A stretch of DNA of 64,000 bases from Thuidium tamariscinum (taxonomy: Eukaryota > Streptophyta > Bryopsida > Hypnales > Thuidiaceae): NCBI GenBank assembly GCA_947034885.2, contig OX344751.2:14322001-14386000 (forward strand). Direction: 5' to 3'. The translations under genes were made by a program, and so were the position numbers. Every line of letters begins with the position of its first letter. Positions within the stretch are counted from its first letter, which is position 1. Positions 1 through 11,900 of this stretch are shown here, piece after piece. Under the pieces are notes generated by a model. That model did no database searches and was not told where the DNA came from. It worked only from the letters and a program-made list of their open reading frames with translations.

Positions 1-407
1 GTTCTTCTCACAGAACTGGTAATAATGCATGCTTTACTCTGCCTCCTTCAAGTGGACATGGACAACGTTTGTACAAATCTAAAACAAGCAACAGGGACTT
101 GTGAGACGGTCACATTAGTTAGATGTTCACGAAGCTCTGCACTTCAGTATCCGTACATGCACCTAAAAAAAGAAGAGCTCGGCGTTCTGCCTTGTGTTCT
201 CAGCTAATTGAAGCCCTACCGTTGCTTCACGATGTTGTGCCCATTGAACAGAAAGCATTTCTCTATGAATTTCTCAGTGCAGCCCTTCACTGAATTCTGT
301 AGAATCTTCTGCTCATATTCAATGCACATATTCGTCCTCCGCTCCTCAACAAGTCATCTTATGTATGCCATTGACAATACACAATACGAGTTCAAGGGAG
401 AACTTAC

Positions 408-1307
408 AGATGGTGATCTTCACAGATTCCCGAGGTGTCAATGACGAAGTCATGGAAAAGTAGCCTACGTTCATCAGATAATGTCCTCGGCACTCCATGT
501 CCCTCCAAAATTTCATCTGTCATTGTAGGATCTTCCTGAGAATCCCAAATCCTCCTAGAAGTGGAAGTGTAGTTTGACATGTACTCTGTGACATAGCCCA
601 CAGCTTCTTCCACCTCATAACTGGCTACCATACTCCCTTCTGGTTTTGCTAGATTCCTCACAGAACTCTTCAATCCTTTGTAGTAACGCTCGTATGGATA
701 CATCCAGCGATTGTGGACGGGCCCGCAAATGAAGACTTCTTCTACTATATGATAAGGTAAGTGCATCATGATTGTGAATGCCGATGGCGGCAGCTGCTTC
801 TCCAATAGTACCATAGTTTCTGCTACGTCTGATAGAAGTTGGTTCTTGCTGTCTTCGCTTATGACTTTGTCACACACTCTTTGAAACACCTTGCTCAATT
901 TGATAATTGCACAAGCCAATTCCTGGTTCTCAATGTTTCGGACGCATACTGGCAGAATCTGCTGCATTATGATGTGGAAGTCGTGGGACTTCAGTCCTCG
1001 TAACTTCCCTTGCTCAATTTTGCTCCGAATATTGGAGACGTACCGGCTGGGCATCTTCAACTCTCGCAATGTCTTGAAAAAGAGGTCTCTGTCCCGCTTC
1101 GACAACACGTACTCCGCATCGGGCATGACAAACTTGTCACTACCTGGGAAGGTCTCACGCACCCAAAGATGCTCACGCTGATGTCGTGCCTACAAATCCA
1201 AGCGCACTGTGGGTGTATCCTTCTCGCCAAGAATGAATTTCAGAAGAGCCTCACAAATGTTCTTCTCATAGTGCATGACATCAAGCGTGTGTCTGCACAA
1301 GAGATGC
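408..1307 (-). pseudogene. CACTA transposase exon, DUF4218 region (decayed)
   Basis: This is the downstream part of a CACTA (En/Spm-type) TNP2 transposase gene. The minus-strand reading matches the DUF4218 region that follows the Transposase_21 core in plant CACTA proteins. It begins with a TLDVMHYEKN motif near 1255-1290, then has LKSHDFHIIMQQILP, then HLPYHIVEE, then GPVHNRWMYPYERY followed by VRNLAKPEGSM. A putative acceptor (TCGCAG, just above 1307) restores the usual junction with the preceding exon, whose last visible residues are LPYW. The exon appears to end at a GTAAGT donor just below 408. One in-frame TAG at 1190-1192 breaks the reading between RLDL and ARHQ. With CAG there, the ORF would run open from 1307 to 408. 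The domain call is firm; the exon edges are inferred. Confidence 0.85.
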
Positions 1308-2980
1308 TGCGACACAACAACATCAACGAATGAGAAGGTCTTCAATTACAGTAGTAATGGCATGCAATTCCAATCATTGAACACTTTCATGTCACACGAG
1401 ATTCCTCAATGAACAGTTGCAAAGGACATGGCGCTCCACACTTAGGCCAATACTGATTGTGTAAATCACCTTAGCCTTATGATAGAGGACTTCTCATTCT
1501 AGCGTACCATGCGTCTCATTTCTGTGTGTCACACTTCTAGTCTGCCTTACAAAGTATTCATGTAACGACAGCGACCCCTGCAATTATGCACTTCAAAATA
1601 TTCTTACTCGGGTTAAAGTGGACATGAAACCTGTAGAACTTTTGACAACTCCACTCAGTCCTGCATTACTTATATCCTACTGGGTGGCCGACGTTTTCAG
1701 TTGCCGATTGTTCAGTCCATCACTACAGATTTGCGTACGCGTGGACTACCATTAAGAAAAAAGCGTGATGACTCACGCACCATAGCTTCCATTATTGTGA
1801 ATCAGAAGTGCACTAGCTATCATGACGAACACACCCTGTATTCATACTCTTCATTTCGCAGTACATGACCTTCTGAGGCCATGTTCATTTGTCATTGCAC
1901 ACTTCTTTGAAGGCATCCTTCACACTGACAGACTGCAGCATCCTGCCTAGTTCTCACAGCACATGATCGCATTGCAGAAGAAAGCATGATTGCTTTCTAG
2001 CTGTTCCTTTCCAAAAGACCTACCCCTGTATTCCAGAGCAACTCCTCATATCCCTCAAGCATTGCTACTTCTTCTATCGAACACCACGTTCGCTCTCCAA
2101 ATTCAACTCAGACATTGGAACGCCTGCCTCGACTGCAGTGTGCACTATAACATTGACCCATGTAACCTTCGTCATGTGACATACAATGACAACGGCAGAT
2201 TCACTACACAGAGACGTCAACAAATTTCGTATTTGGCATAACATATAACGCAGTGGCCTCAGCATGCTGCTATTCTGTCATATACATGCACAGTGTGCCT
2301 GACATGCCCCAATACTTCCAATGCTTCGATCTTCTATTCCTTTTCAGTGATGCTCTCTTGATGAGAATGCCCTCCTACAACGTTAGAGGACCTACAGGTT
2401 CCACTGCTGCAGTCTCAATTGAGGCCGCTTCAACTTCTTCGCCTCACTACTTGTACCGCAGCTCCAAGAATCGCTAACTCTGACACGAAGACTGCGGTCT
2501 GCAGACGTGGGATGCAAGATTTCCACCGGAGCCTGGATCCACTGAGTGGATACATGATCTCATTTTCCTTTCCTTGGACCTCATTCTATTATTTCGGTTA
2601 CCAATGCTTCCTATTAGTGCGCACAGAGTTGTAGACTGTTATAGAGAAGAAGAAGACGACATTCCAGTGAACACAATACAGGCGCTTCTCCATTCGTCTC
2701 TGCTATTTCCAGAAACGTAAGGCACGCCTTCTACCTGGAATCCTCTCTTCGTCCTACTTACTAACAACATACTAATTTTGTCCTCCAAGCGTGCAAGTCC
2801 GTGTACGCAAAATCGACATTTCAATGGGCACAGGTATCATAGACCTCTTCCACTGACACACTAACAAACCCACATGCGTCCTAGTACACAGACGTTGCAG
2901 AGAATAGGAAGGCAGTCAGCGGTACTAATACCAATTCCGTACAAGGAAATCATCATGAGGTGTAGGAGTTCACTGACCAC

Positions 2981-4467
2981 CCAATACGGTAATCTGAAGA
3001 AAATGCTGAGTCGTTTCACTCCGTGTTTCTTTACAGGGTCTTCATCTGAGTCCTGCAGTCCTCCTTCGCGTAGAAATTGTTCGCGCTCAACGCCATTTGC
3101 ATAGATTTCATGACCGCATCGTCGTTGCGGAGGAGGGCGGCTCTCTCGTTCTCCATTGAAAGCTGCCCTCGCATTCCTCAGTGGATGAGCCATTCCAAGG
3201 AACCGACGTGCACCCAAATATATCATTTTCCGTAGAATTCCTGAATGCTCTGCTGCTGTTTGGTCTGCACAGACTGGACATGCTTTATATCCCTTCGTCT
3301 GCTGCCCTAACAAGAGTCCATATGCTGGGAAGTCATGCACTAGCCACATCAGCATTGCCCGCAACGTGAAATTCCTTTGCCCTACAGGCTTCGACATATC
3401 ACTTGTAGGAATGCCATCCCATAATTTTAACAAGTCCTCCACTAATGGCTCCAAGTAAACGTCAATGACCTCTGCTGCTGGTGCATGTGGCCCCGGTATT
3501 AGCAAAACCAATTTCAAGAAGAAAGGTTTTGTTGTCAACCAAGGTGGCAAGTTGTAAATTGCAAGAAGGAAAGGCCACACTGAGTGCTTCGTTGACTGCT
3601 TTCCATAAGGGTTCACACCATCACCTACAAGCCCCAAACGAAGGTTTGTAGGAATAGCAGCAAAATCAGGGAATAACTGATTAATGTGCTTCCACTGCAC
3701 TCCATCGACGACGGACTTCATGTCTCCATCCGTGGACTGGTTTCTTTGGTGAAATGTCATCAATTTCGCCACATCTGGGCACTGAAACATCCGGCGCAGC
3801 TGTTCTATGATAGGAAAATACCTCAATACTTTTGAAGGAATAGTACTTGATCCCTGCACATACCGAGACTTTCCGCAACCTGTATGTGGGCATGTGGTGA
3901 GGTTCCCATATTCCCCTCGGAAGAGAACATGCCCGTTAGGGCAACAGTGAATGGCTTCATGCGACAGCCCCAGCTTCTTTACCATTCGCCTAGCCTTGTA
4001 TGAAGTACGGGGTAGAGAATTCGATCTGGGGAGCAAGTCTTGCAAAAGGAAGTTGAGCAACTCATCAAGAAATGTGTACGGAATTGAGAACAAGGTGCAC
4101 ATTGTGATGAGGACAATTGAGACTTCCAAGCGACTGAGTTTGCAGCCTTCATACACTGCCTCCTGAGACTCCCGAAGCATCTCTGCGTAGGCAGGGTCAT
4201 TTGTTTCAAAATGAACATCTTCTTTTGGATCGCCTTGTGCAGGGCGTGCTTCATCATGAATCTGTGCGTGTATGTTGTCAACACGTTCGTATGCATGACG
4301 AACAGCATCAGCGACGTCAACTCCTGCCCTCTGTGGCCAGACGAAGTCCTGCGGGCCCCTATCAGTACCCTCAGATCCGCGGAAATAATCCTCTCCAGCA
4401 GGCATTCCTTCCGTACTTGGTTCGATGACACTTTCTCCACTCTCAGTCTGCATGTCCAACACATGCA
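2981..4467 (-). CDS. CACTA TNP2 transposase, Transposase_21 core exon
   Basis: This is the central exon of the CACTA transposase. It is open over about 495 codons on the minus strand. The N-terminal third is acidic and poorly conserved. The core carries GDGVNPYGKQSTKHSVWP followed by YNLPPW, then LLIPGP, then IDVYLEPLVEDLLKLWDG, then DFPAYGLLLG with a KACPVC zinc-like pair, then KRLSIFFRLPYW. These are the expected Transposase_21 blocks in order, including the Asp of GDGVNP thought to belong to the catalytic set. The exon appears to end at TGG followed by GTGGTC (2981/2980). The reading beyond that point looks intronic. The intron to the DUF4218 exon would be about 1.67 kb, long for this gene class, so it may hold further insertions. 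The acceptor above 4467 is TTTGCAG. Confidence 0.9.
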
Positions 4468-4604
4468 CTGCAAATTAGGTTTCACATACCTCCTGCGCCT
4501 ATTGGAGCATGACTGAATGCTTCTGATTGCAAACATAATTTCGGAACGGAAATGAATGCCAAACTTCATCGACTATGACATGTCTGCCTTGCACTGACTC
4601 TCAC

Positions 4605-4790
4605 CAGCATCGGATATTCCAAATATGGATCTCTGCCATGTACCCTGTGATGGCGTGCAACTGTTTCAACCTTCATCGTCTTAGCGCCCCTGCATTTTCT
4701 ACAAGCATACAAGTATTCCGTCAAGTCTTGACGACTTGCAATGGAGCGCTCTATGTGGTATGCTGCGGAAAGCCTCATTCTGGACGTCAT
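4605..4790 (-). CDS. CACTA transposase N-terminal exon (transposase-associated domain)
   Basis: This is a short minus-strand exon starting with ATG at 4790-4788. It encodes YACRKCRGAKTMKVETVARH and then HGRDPYLEYP. Plant CACTA TNP2 proteins start with a similar Cys/His-containing module (pattern CxCxxC, then VxxHL, then GFxxxYxxW), annotated as the transposase-associated domain. The copy here is diverged: it keeps the two Cys and the HH/HG part but lacks the usual terminal WxxHGE. A GTGAGA donor lies at 4604-4599. The phase with the next exon (from 4467) does not close with this donor, so another small exon, a different donor or a frameshift must lie between them. It is the first exon of the transposase gene that continues at 4467-2981. 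Confidence 0.6.
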
Positions 4791-5060
4791 CTTCTGTGAC
4801 GCCTTCTTCTCCGTCTATCAGAATGATGAAATCTTCTTATACTGCCGTGCACCCTGCACATGGCCCATCAACTTCACTCAGAAATGCACTTCCTGTTCCT
4901 TTACTTGGGATGAATGTATTCATTTACCTAACACGTACAGTGGAGTTCACGACGGGTACATGAAGTGCTCGTGTCAATTCTTCTTTTCAGTTCATGACAT
5001 TGGAAATTTTTTTGACAACCTTCCCTCGTTCAAGAATAAAACTTCAGGTAGCCTATAGAG

Positions 5061-5637
5061 AACTATGAGGACGCCATGAGAGTGGTAGTCACTCAGGTTT
5101 CATGTACGGAACAGTTGGAAGGCCCTTGCACGGTACTTTGGTCGTCATCCTACCTTTCTGTACACCATGTCCAGCACTATCGGAAGTGATCCACTGAGAA
5201 GTGGACATGTGTGCCCATTTCCTGTGTGAAGCGTTGCACATGTGCACTGACAAGCACTGACTTTGCTAACATGTTGAAAAGTAGCCCTGCAGAAAGGAGA
5301 GGTCGTCAAAGAAATTCACCTCCAAATTGTTGTATGTCGTACTCCCTCCTTGCTTTGCACTGTGCCCAGGCTTACTTCAAAGCAACTATTGCTGCCATGC
5401 AATTCCTCATGCTGTGCTTGCTGCTTCTTAGAGCAGTCATTGCCACAGAACAATAGACACGGCAATGTTGCACTTCAGAAAACAGAGTACTATGTACAGG
5501 GTGGACGACAGCATTCACAAGAGAATGTGAGCACTTGCAATCGCAGTGCCCCTCATATCTTCTCTCACACATGATGACACATATAGTGGGCACAAGTCTC
5601 TTCTGGACATGGAGGCAGTGCAGAGAAGCGAAAAGTG
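5061..5637. other. no recognised feature
   Basis: Moderate-GC sequence between the CACTA coding region and the hAT element. Only short overlapping ORFs without recognisable motifs are present. It is probably subterminal or decayed transposon DNA. Confidence 0.4.
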
Positions 5638-5645
5638 CTACACAC
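5638..5645. repeat. target site duplication, left copy (CTACACAC)
   Basis: An 8-bp direct repeat identical to 6810-6817, immediately outside the left TIR of the hAT element. Confidence 0.93.
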
Positions 5646-5950
5646 CAGGGTTGTGCGGACGTCCGCATTTTTCCAAAAATGCGTCCAAAAATCGGACGTC
5701 CGGACGTTCAGACGTCTAGACGCTGGCGGACGTAGCGGACGTTGGGTAAAATGCTCGGTAAAAAATTTCGGACGGCTTTTACTAGCGGACGGCTGGCGGA
5801 CAGGCAGTTGAATGGCGGACAGTTGGCGGACGGCTGGCAGACAGGCAATTTTATGGCGGACAGTTGGCGGATGGCTGGTGGACAGGCGGTTTTATGGCGG
5901 ACAACTGGCGGATAGCTGGCGGACGGCTGGCGGACAGGCGGTTTCATGGC

Positions 5951-6150
5951 GGACGGAATAGAGTTGACCGGCTGCGAACTTCGAACGGCTGTAACTTTTG
6001 TAAAAAGTCTTCAAATTGGGTAAATAAGATGTTTTTTGGCATCTACAGAAACTGTAGATGCCAAAAAACATCTTATTTACCCAATTTCAAGTTTTTTTGC
6101 AAAAGTTACAGCCGTTCGAAGTTCGCAGCCGATCAACTCTATTCCGTCCG
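5951..6150. repeat. 200-bp near-perfect palindrome, copy 1
   Basis: Two arms of about 95 bp run from CGGACGGAATAGAGTTGA to its reverse complement TCAACTCTATTCCGTCCG around a very short spacer near 6050. A few differences between the arms are visible. Transcribed RNA would fold into one long hairpin. It lies inside the hAT element and is repeated at 6231-6425. Confidence 0.9.
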
Positions 6151-6230
6151 ATATGACAACCCTGGCGGACGGCTGGCAAACGGCTGGCGGACGGGGCGGA
6201 CGGCTGGCGGACAGGCGGTTTCATGGCGGA

Positions 6231-6425
6231 CGGAATAGAGTTGACCGGCTGCGAACTTTGAACGGCTGTAACTTTTGCAAAAAGTCTTCAAATTCGGTAA
6301 ATAAGATGTTTTTTGGCATCTACAGAAACTGTAGATGCCAAAAAACATCTTATTTATCCAATTTGAAGTTTTTTTGCAAAAGTTACAGCCGTTCGAAGTT
6401 CGCAGCCGGTCAACCCTATTCCGTC
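6231..6425. repeat. 200-bp near-perfect palindrome, copy 2
   Basis: A second copy of the palindrome at 5951-6150, in the same hAT element and separated by about 80 bp of GGCGGAC-type repeats. The copies differ at scattered positions, for example AAATTGGG versus AAATTCGG in the left arm, so the duplication is not brand new. Confidence 0.9.
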
Positions 6426-6518
6426 CGATATGACAACCCTGGCGGACGGCGGGCGGACGGGGCAAACGGCGGGCAAACGGCGGGCGGACGGGGCGGACGG
6501 CGAGCGGATAGGGCGGAC

Positions 6519-6624
6519 GACAAGTCGAATGTTGGCAGTTGGGGCAGAGGGGCGGTCGAATAGGACCTCCGACAAGTCGAATGTTGGCAGTCGGGGCAGA
6601 GGGGCGGTCGAACAGGACCTCCGA
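6519..6624 (+). repeat. 52-bp tandem duplication
   Basis: A unit starting CGACAAGTCGAATGTTGGCA occurs twice head to tail with about two mismatches, near the right end of the hAT element. It is followed by GC-rich GGCGGACGG repeats up to about 6690. Confidence 0.85.
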
Positions 6625-6809
6625 CGTCGGCGGTCAAGGGGGACGGGCGGGCGGACGGGAGCTCCGACGCCGGCGGTCAGGGCGGACGGCCAATGAACAG
6701 GAGGCCGTCTGCCTTAGTTTTTACCGGGCGCAGTAAATTATGAAAATCAAATGTCACAGGACGTCCACGGGGTGCCGGACGCTGGACACTGGACGTCCGC
6801 ACAACCCTG

Positions 6810-6817
6810 CTACACAC
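6810..6817. repeat. target site duplication, right copy (CTACACAC)
   Basis: An 8-bp direct repeat identical to 5638-5645, immediately outside the right TIR of the hAT element. Confidence 0.93.
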
Positions 6818-7661
6818 AGAAGTCATGCAGAAGATGTGCAAACGGTACGACAACAATGCAAGTACAGGACATTTGAATTTGACACCATTGACGTGGTCTT
6901 CTCTTAAAAAAGGATCACCACTTCACGCGGTGAAGGTCGTACATGCGGCATGCCACATTTCTATGGTCTATTTCTATGTACATTGTAGGCGTTAGTGTTG
7001 TAGGAAAAAGACTTCACCTTCAAGTCGTGATTCCCTATGTCTATGCCTGCCTATACTCTTTGAGGACTCGACTCCACTGAATGGGTGTGAATACCCTGGT
7101 GCTGGACCAAATGACACATTCTTTGGCTGAATTCGGGGTGGCCAAGGCGAGTCTACCGATCGTCTAAGTCTTGTAAGTGAACTTACTCCACTTGTGTTCT
7201 GTGTAATTCATGAGCCACTGCAGAGTGACATCCAGTACTTCCTCACCACGAGCATACTTTCTCATGCTCGTGCACCGTCTCTGAAATACCGCAATATGTT
7301 GCGCACTTCCATAGGATCAGAAAACAAAGCAGGTCCTACTTCTTTGTACTGACTACATGACTGATTCCAGTTGTCCTCAGGAAAGCACGAAACGGATCAG
7401 GACTGTACCTTCGGCACTGGCGTTGTCTTCGTCTTTGGCATGTTGCTGCGGTGCCTGGAAACTGACACTTACTCCGGACGACGAAGCACTACACTCTGTG
7501 GACAGAATGCGCTCCATTAGTTCAGTGAATTGACGGCGTCACTGGCAACACTTAGACTGCCTTCAAGTGAGCGGCTATTCACTAAGAAAGCAAGAATATG
7601 AGAGCATGAGTGTACTTCAAGCTACACCTAGGTTGACAACCATCGAACAGAGTATGCGAAT
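6818..7661. other. no recognised feature
   Basis: Moderate-GC sequence between the hAT element and the first CACTA MITE. No ORF with recognisable motifs and no repeat structure was seen. Confidence 0.4.
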
Positions 7662-7664
7662 TCT

Positions 7665-8027
7665 CACTATAACAAAACATGGTCGAATAAACCCGCGCAG
7701 AAATTATTTTGTGGTTTTTTTTGCCATGTTTTTGTGCGCGTTTTTCTTTGCGCGTTGCGCGTAGTGAACAACCAACTTTGGCAGCAGTTTCCCATTGCAA
7801 TTTTTGGACTTAGGAAGTGTGTCATATATCAATGGAAAGGTATTTTGAATACCTTTCCATTGATATATGACACACTTCCTAAGTCCAAAAATTGCAATGG
7901 GAAACTGCTGCCAAAGTTGGTTGTTCACTACGCGCAACGCGCAAAGAAAAACGCGCACAAAAACATGGCAAAAAAAACCACAAAATAATTTCTGCGCGGG
8001 TTTATTCGACCATGTTTTGTTATAGTG
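7665..8027. mobile_element. CACTA-type palindromic MITE, copy 1 (363 bp, TSD TCT)
   Basis: The whole element is one palindrome. It begins CACTATAACAAAACATGG and ends with its reverse complement; the arms meet near 7846 at a short AAGGTATTTTGAATACCTT turn. A 3-bp direct repeat TCT flanks it (7662-7664, 8028-8030). Termini reading CACTA plus a 3-bp duplication assign it to the CACTA superfamily, so a TNP2-type transposase such as the one at 408-4790 could have mobilised it. The arms are nearly identical over about 180 bp. Apparent ORFs on both strands are arm artefacts. Confidence 0.92.
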
Positions 8028-8030
8028 TCT

Positions 8031-8654
8031 GTTCCACAGTGTAAGCATGCACTTCCGAAGTCAGACTTCTTCTGCCTTGTCATGGTGCATGTCAATGGAC
8101 TTACTCGTAGAAGCACTGCAGTCAGCATTCGCTGCTACGACATTGCGACGTACTAGAATGACTAACTTATGTTCCTTTGCATTGGAGAATCATGTGTATG
8201 TATTCCAAGTCTCAAAGCGGAACGAACTATGTGCAAGACTGGAATTACCTTTCCTGGACTGCAGACCTCGTGAAGAAAAGCAATTGTGCAAACGTACAAG
8301 ACATGAATGCTTCACCTGGAAGGTCTACCCTGACGTGAATAGGGCGCTCCAACAGAGTGTGCATTGCTTTGGGAGCGCTCCAGGCACAACGAATTGAACG
8401 CATGAGACAGCGTTCCTGCAATTTATGACAATTACCAACCCCAAGAGAACCACACTTTGTCTTCCGAAATTGAAGAGAAAGTGCAACTGTGTTCACGAGG
8501 TCTACAGAAGAGACTTAAACGTACGTGGAGTATGTAGTGACGAAGACGGTGAGTGCATTTCTGAAAAGGAAGCACTACTGCCGGCTCTGAGAAAGCTGCT
8601 TTGCGCTCTCAGAGTCCACGAATCCTGAGTCTGTGAATGTAAGTAATTTGAGCC
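8031..8654. other. no recognised feature
   Basis: Unique-looking moderate-GC sequence between the two MITEs. Short ORFs only, none recognisable. Confidence 0.4.
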
Positions 8655-8657
8655 ACG

Positions 8658-8963
8658 CACTATAACAAAACATGGTCGAAAAAACCCGCGAAGAAATTTT
8701 TTTGTGGTTTTTTTTGCCATGTTTTTGTGCGTGTTTTTCTTTGCGCGTTGCGCGTAGTGAACAACCAACTTTGGTAGCAGTTTCCCACTGCAATTTTTGG
8801 AGTTAGGAAATGTGTCATATATCAATGGAAAGGTATTCAAAATACCTTTCCATTGGCTGTTCACTACGCACAACGCGCAAAGAAAAACACGCACAAAAAC
8901 ATGGCAAAAAAAACCACAAAATAATTTCTGCGTGGGTTTTTTCGACCATGTTTTGTTATAGTG
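8658..8963. mobile_element. CACTA-type palindromic MITE, copy 2 (306 bp, TSD ACG)
   Basis: Same family as 7665-8027: identical CACTATAACAAAACATGG terminus, same arms, 3-bp flanking repeat ACG (8655-8657, 8964-8966). The right arm lacks about 57 bp found in copy 1, between CTTTCCATTG and GTTCACTACG, so the hairpin is asymmetric. Two copies with different duplications less than 1 kb apart show independent insertions. Confidence 0.92.
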
Positions 8964-8966
8964 ACG

Positions 8967-11900
8967 GTTAGACCTCATCTGCGTGGAAACGATCCTGGGA
9001 ATTACGAAGGACGCTCGCTGAACGAGAATTCCTATTTAACTATAGAGACTGGCACTCCGCATGCAAACATTCCAAGCAGTAGAAGTGAATTCACTTCAAG
9101 GCAGACGTCCACGTGCATGCAAGCAACACAGACTCATCACGTAATACAGAAGCCGGTTCTAGAAAAATGTGTTGCATGTACTTACGAGTGGTCTGTCGGG
9201 TCCTGGAATATGCCTTACAACTGTAGTCGCGGATGTGGTGAGGTAGTCACTGTCCTTTTTCAGGACTGCTTCGGAAAGGTTAGGAACGTCTGCACACCTA
9301 TTGCAAAGAGTGCGTTAGTAAGTGAATTTCAATTCCAAAGCAACAAGCATGAGCGCGCATGTGTTCTCCTCTGAATCATACTGTCAGCCCTGTTTTCTAC
9401 AGCGCGAGCAGAACGTGCACTGTGATTTAGTGCAGAGAATTGCATGAGCATGAATGTGCCCACAAGTGCTACAAAAAATGTAATATTGCTCTGTAACCTA
9501 CTGAGCCCTTCACATACAGAACTAGTGTGGTATGTCATATTCACTTCCTAATGCATACACAAGAGTTAATGATGGGAAGAGTGAAGAACAACGGCAGAGC
9601 ATACCTTCTTCGATGGAGAGGCACAGCAGTAGTGGATGCAGTAACAGAATGCACAATCACTTTCAGACAGAGTTTTTAGTGGTGGACATTTGTGCGTGTG
9701 CAGTCGCTGAGTTCTCCATGACTTTATAATTGTCCATCCTGAAGGGAGGTCCAAAGGAATGCAGCATTTCCCATGGTAATTTACAGAAAAATCCAATGGA
9801 TGTGTAGGTCACACGCATGTTGGGAAAGCTACTGCACTATAGTGCTTGTGACGTACTGCTTTGCAATGAATGTGTGCCTTCTCTTCCTTGGAAAATACAG
9901 TATTTTAAGACAAGTACGTGGCTTAAGGAAGGCAGTACAAGTAATTCCCTTACGTAATCCCTTCTCAGGAAGTAATGCATCCGCTGTACAGGTGCTCTGC
10001 TGTAGAATTCTGGAAGACAGGAATTCTCTCAGTATGGAGGTCCATGTACAAGTACATGTAGCGTCCGTCGCCTCAGTGTAATGGCGATACAGCAAGAGCA
10101 TAATGGAATTGTCTAAAAAGAAGAGAAACGTGTACATGGAGTCGGCCTTACTTGCGCCTAAGACGTCTGCAGTGCAGTCCTCGAGAAGCGTGAATGCGTG
10201 CACCGCTGAAGAGCTACACAAATAGGTCGCCATGACGGCAACGCAAGCGCCGGATGGAATAATCGCACTCTCCAAACCTCAGTTCTGGGAATAGGGTTTG
10301 TTTTGTTTCCCCTCAAGGCACATTTCCCGCGAAAGAATTCGGTCATCCATGAAGTGGATGACATCATTCATTCGAAGAAGGCCGGTGCTGACGTGAGTTG
10401 AGGACGCACCTTTTTGTTCTGCTGCAGCCTCTACTAAAGGATAGAGCTCCCGTCGTTGTGCCTTTGTGATTGTTGCCAAGCTGCTTCTCATGTACGCGGA
10501 CAACGTTACGCAAGCACTGTCGCTCATTGAGCGCACACTAATAGGATGAACGACTGCAGGAATTCCTCAGATGTACTGTGCGCTCTGTTTTTTGCAAAGG
10601 CTTCATGCTTCAGTGCCTCCACAACTGCGAGTACTGAGGGATCCACTAGACGACGACATTGTGAGTAGTATTTCATGGCACACGGAGGGTGCACTCTTTG
10701 GGTAGTAACACAGACTCACTTGTCGCTGTTGGATGTCGAAGGAGCGACGACGAACGGTGCAGGCGAGGTACACGATATGCAAATTTGATAGAGCGGTGGA
10801 CTGTGCACACTTCGAAAGATGTGGAACTTCATTGAGAGTCAGTCATTACAATAGTGCAGGACAAAGGAAAACAGAAAGACAGGAGCTATCTCTTGCGTTC
10901 ACTGAGGGCCGTCACTTTGTCCGCAGCGTGTTCGGTAGAATTACTCAGGTAGTGGCGATTTACAAAACAATTGTTGGCGCTGCATTCACTAGTGTCGCCG
11001 AAAGTGGAATGTGAGGGGAGCGCCTTTGCAGTGACTGCGTGCTCGAGGGCAGACGTCAATGCGTGGAAGCAAAGTTCCTCAATTCGCATCATTGTCGTCA
11101 ACGTGGGTACTGCCAGTGAGGAACCGCCACAACATCAGCCAGTGCTGCTCGCTCCAACAAGGCTTCGCAGGTATGGCATGCTGTTGCAGGACCCCATTGA
11201 AAAATGGATGTGAATTTCAGTCGCAGTGGCCATGATTTCTATATGTGGACGAATTGGTCGGTGTTGGATTTCGAGGTATCATGGCAAGTCCTCCTTTCTA
11301 AAGGGAGAGGAAATTCAAAGCCACAGTCGTTGGTCCATGGCGCTTTGCCAGTACTTCGTCTGCATTGTCTTACTCTGTACTTTGTCACACGAGGTCGCAC
11401 ATAGGGATATCTTGGGACGCCTAAGAATTGGAAGTCCTCCCACTGAGTGATTCACTATCGTAATTGGATTAATGTTCTACTATAAGCAAGCGTAGTTTGT
11501 GGCATTCACAAAAGCCGCAATTAAGCAGCAAGTGCGAGAAATTGTTCCGAAGGAAGTGCTGTGTCACAAACTGACAGTCCGAGGAGGACTGTCTTCTGTC
11601 GTCTGTATAGTGCCATTGCTTGCTCTGGAAATACTGCAAAGGACGGGGGTGTACATGTCATATGAAGTTGCCCTAGCAGTCGTGCTTGTGAACGAACATA
11701 GAGTGCAAGTGGAATCACTGTTCTCGGGAGAGGCCTGTCTAATTAAAAAGAATGACTTGAAGAAGTAGGTGCAATGCAGAACTGGAATTCAGCAGAGTAG
11801 ACAATGCCTGTGAGAGCTTTGTTCTATCTATTCAGGTAGTGGTTGGAAACTTGTTGCCATGTGCATGACAGCAGTGCGTTCCGATCATATCCAGTACGTG

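Larger units (their letters stand above)
1..5060 (-). mobile_element. CACTA (En/Spm-type) DNA transposon, partial
   Basis: The minus-strand transposase exons at 4790-4605, 4467-2981 and 1307-408 define one CACTA-class transposon whose coding end runs off the left edge. Below 408 a weak continuation (EKFIEKCFLFNG near 250-300) could be the next exon. Neither terminal CACTA inverted repeat was located, so the limits are those of the recognisable coding region plus flank. About 1310-2980 is non-coding on this reading and is either a large intron or decayed sequence. Confidence 0.7.
5646..6809. mobile_element. non-autonomous hAT element, 1164 bp, perfect TIR and 8-bp TSD
   Basis: The left end CAGGGTTGTGCGGACGTCC (5646-5664) is repeated exactly in inverted orientation at 6791-6809. 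The element is flanked by the perfect 8-bp direct repeat CTACACAC (5638-5645 and 6810-6817). An 8-bp duplication with termini starting CAGGG is the hAT signature. No transposase reading frame is present. The interior is built of GGCGGAC-rich tandem repeats, two near-identical 200-bp palindromes and a 52-bp tandem duplication. The perfect ends suggest a recent insertion compared with the surrounding decayed DNA. Several long ORFs inside are products of the repeat composition. Confidence 0.93.

Noticed and set aside
6036-6696. Several ORFs of 65-175 codons in the hAT element
   Set aside because: They are translations of palindrome arms and GGCGGAC repeats, with Arg/Gly/Ala low-complexity products on both strands.
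7704-8978. ORFs of 72-158 codons over the CACTA MITEs
   Set aside because: The same sequence is read from both arms of the hairpins; not a gene.
9829-10275. 148-codon minus ORF
   Set aside because: No family motif, no supporting splice or promoter context, and sits in decayed transposon DNA.
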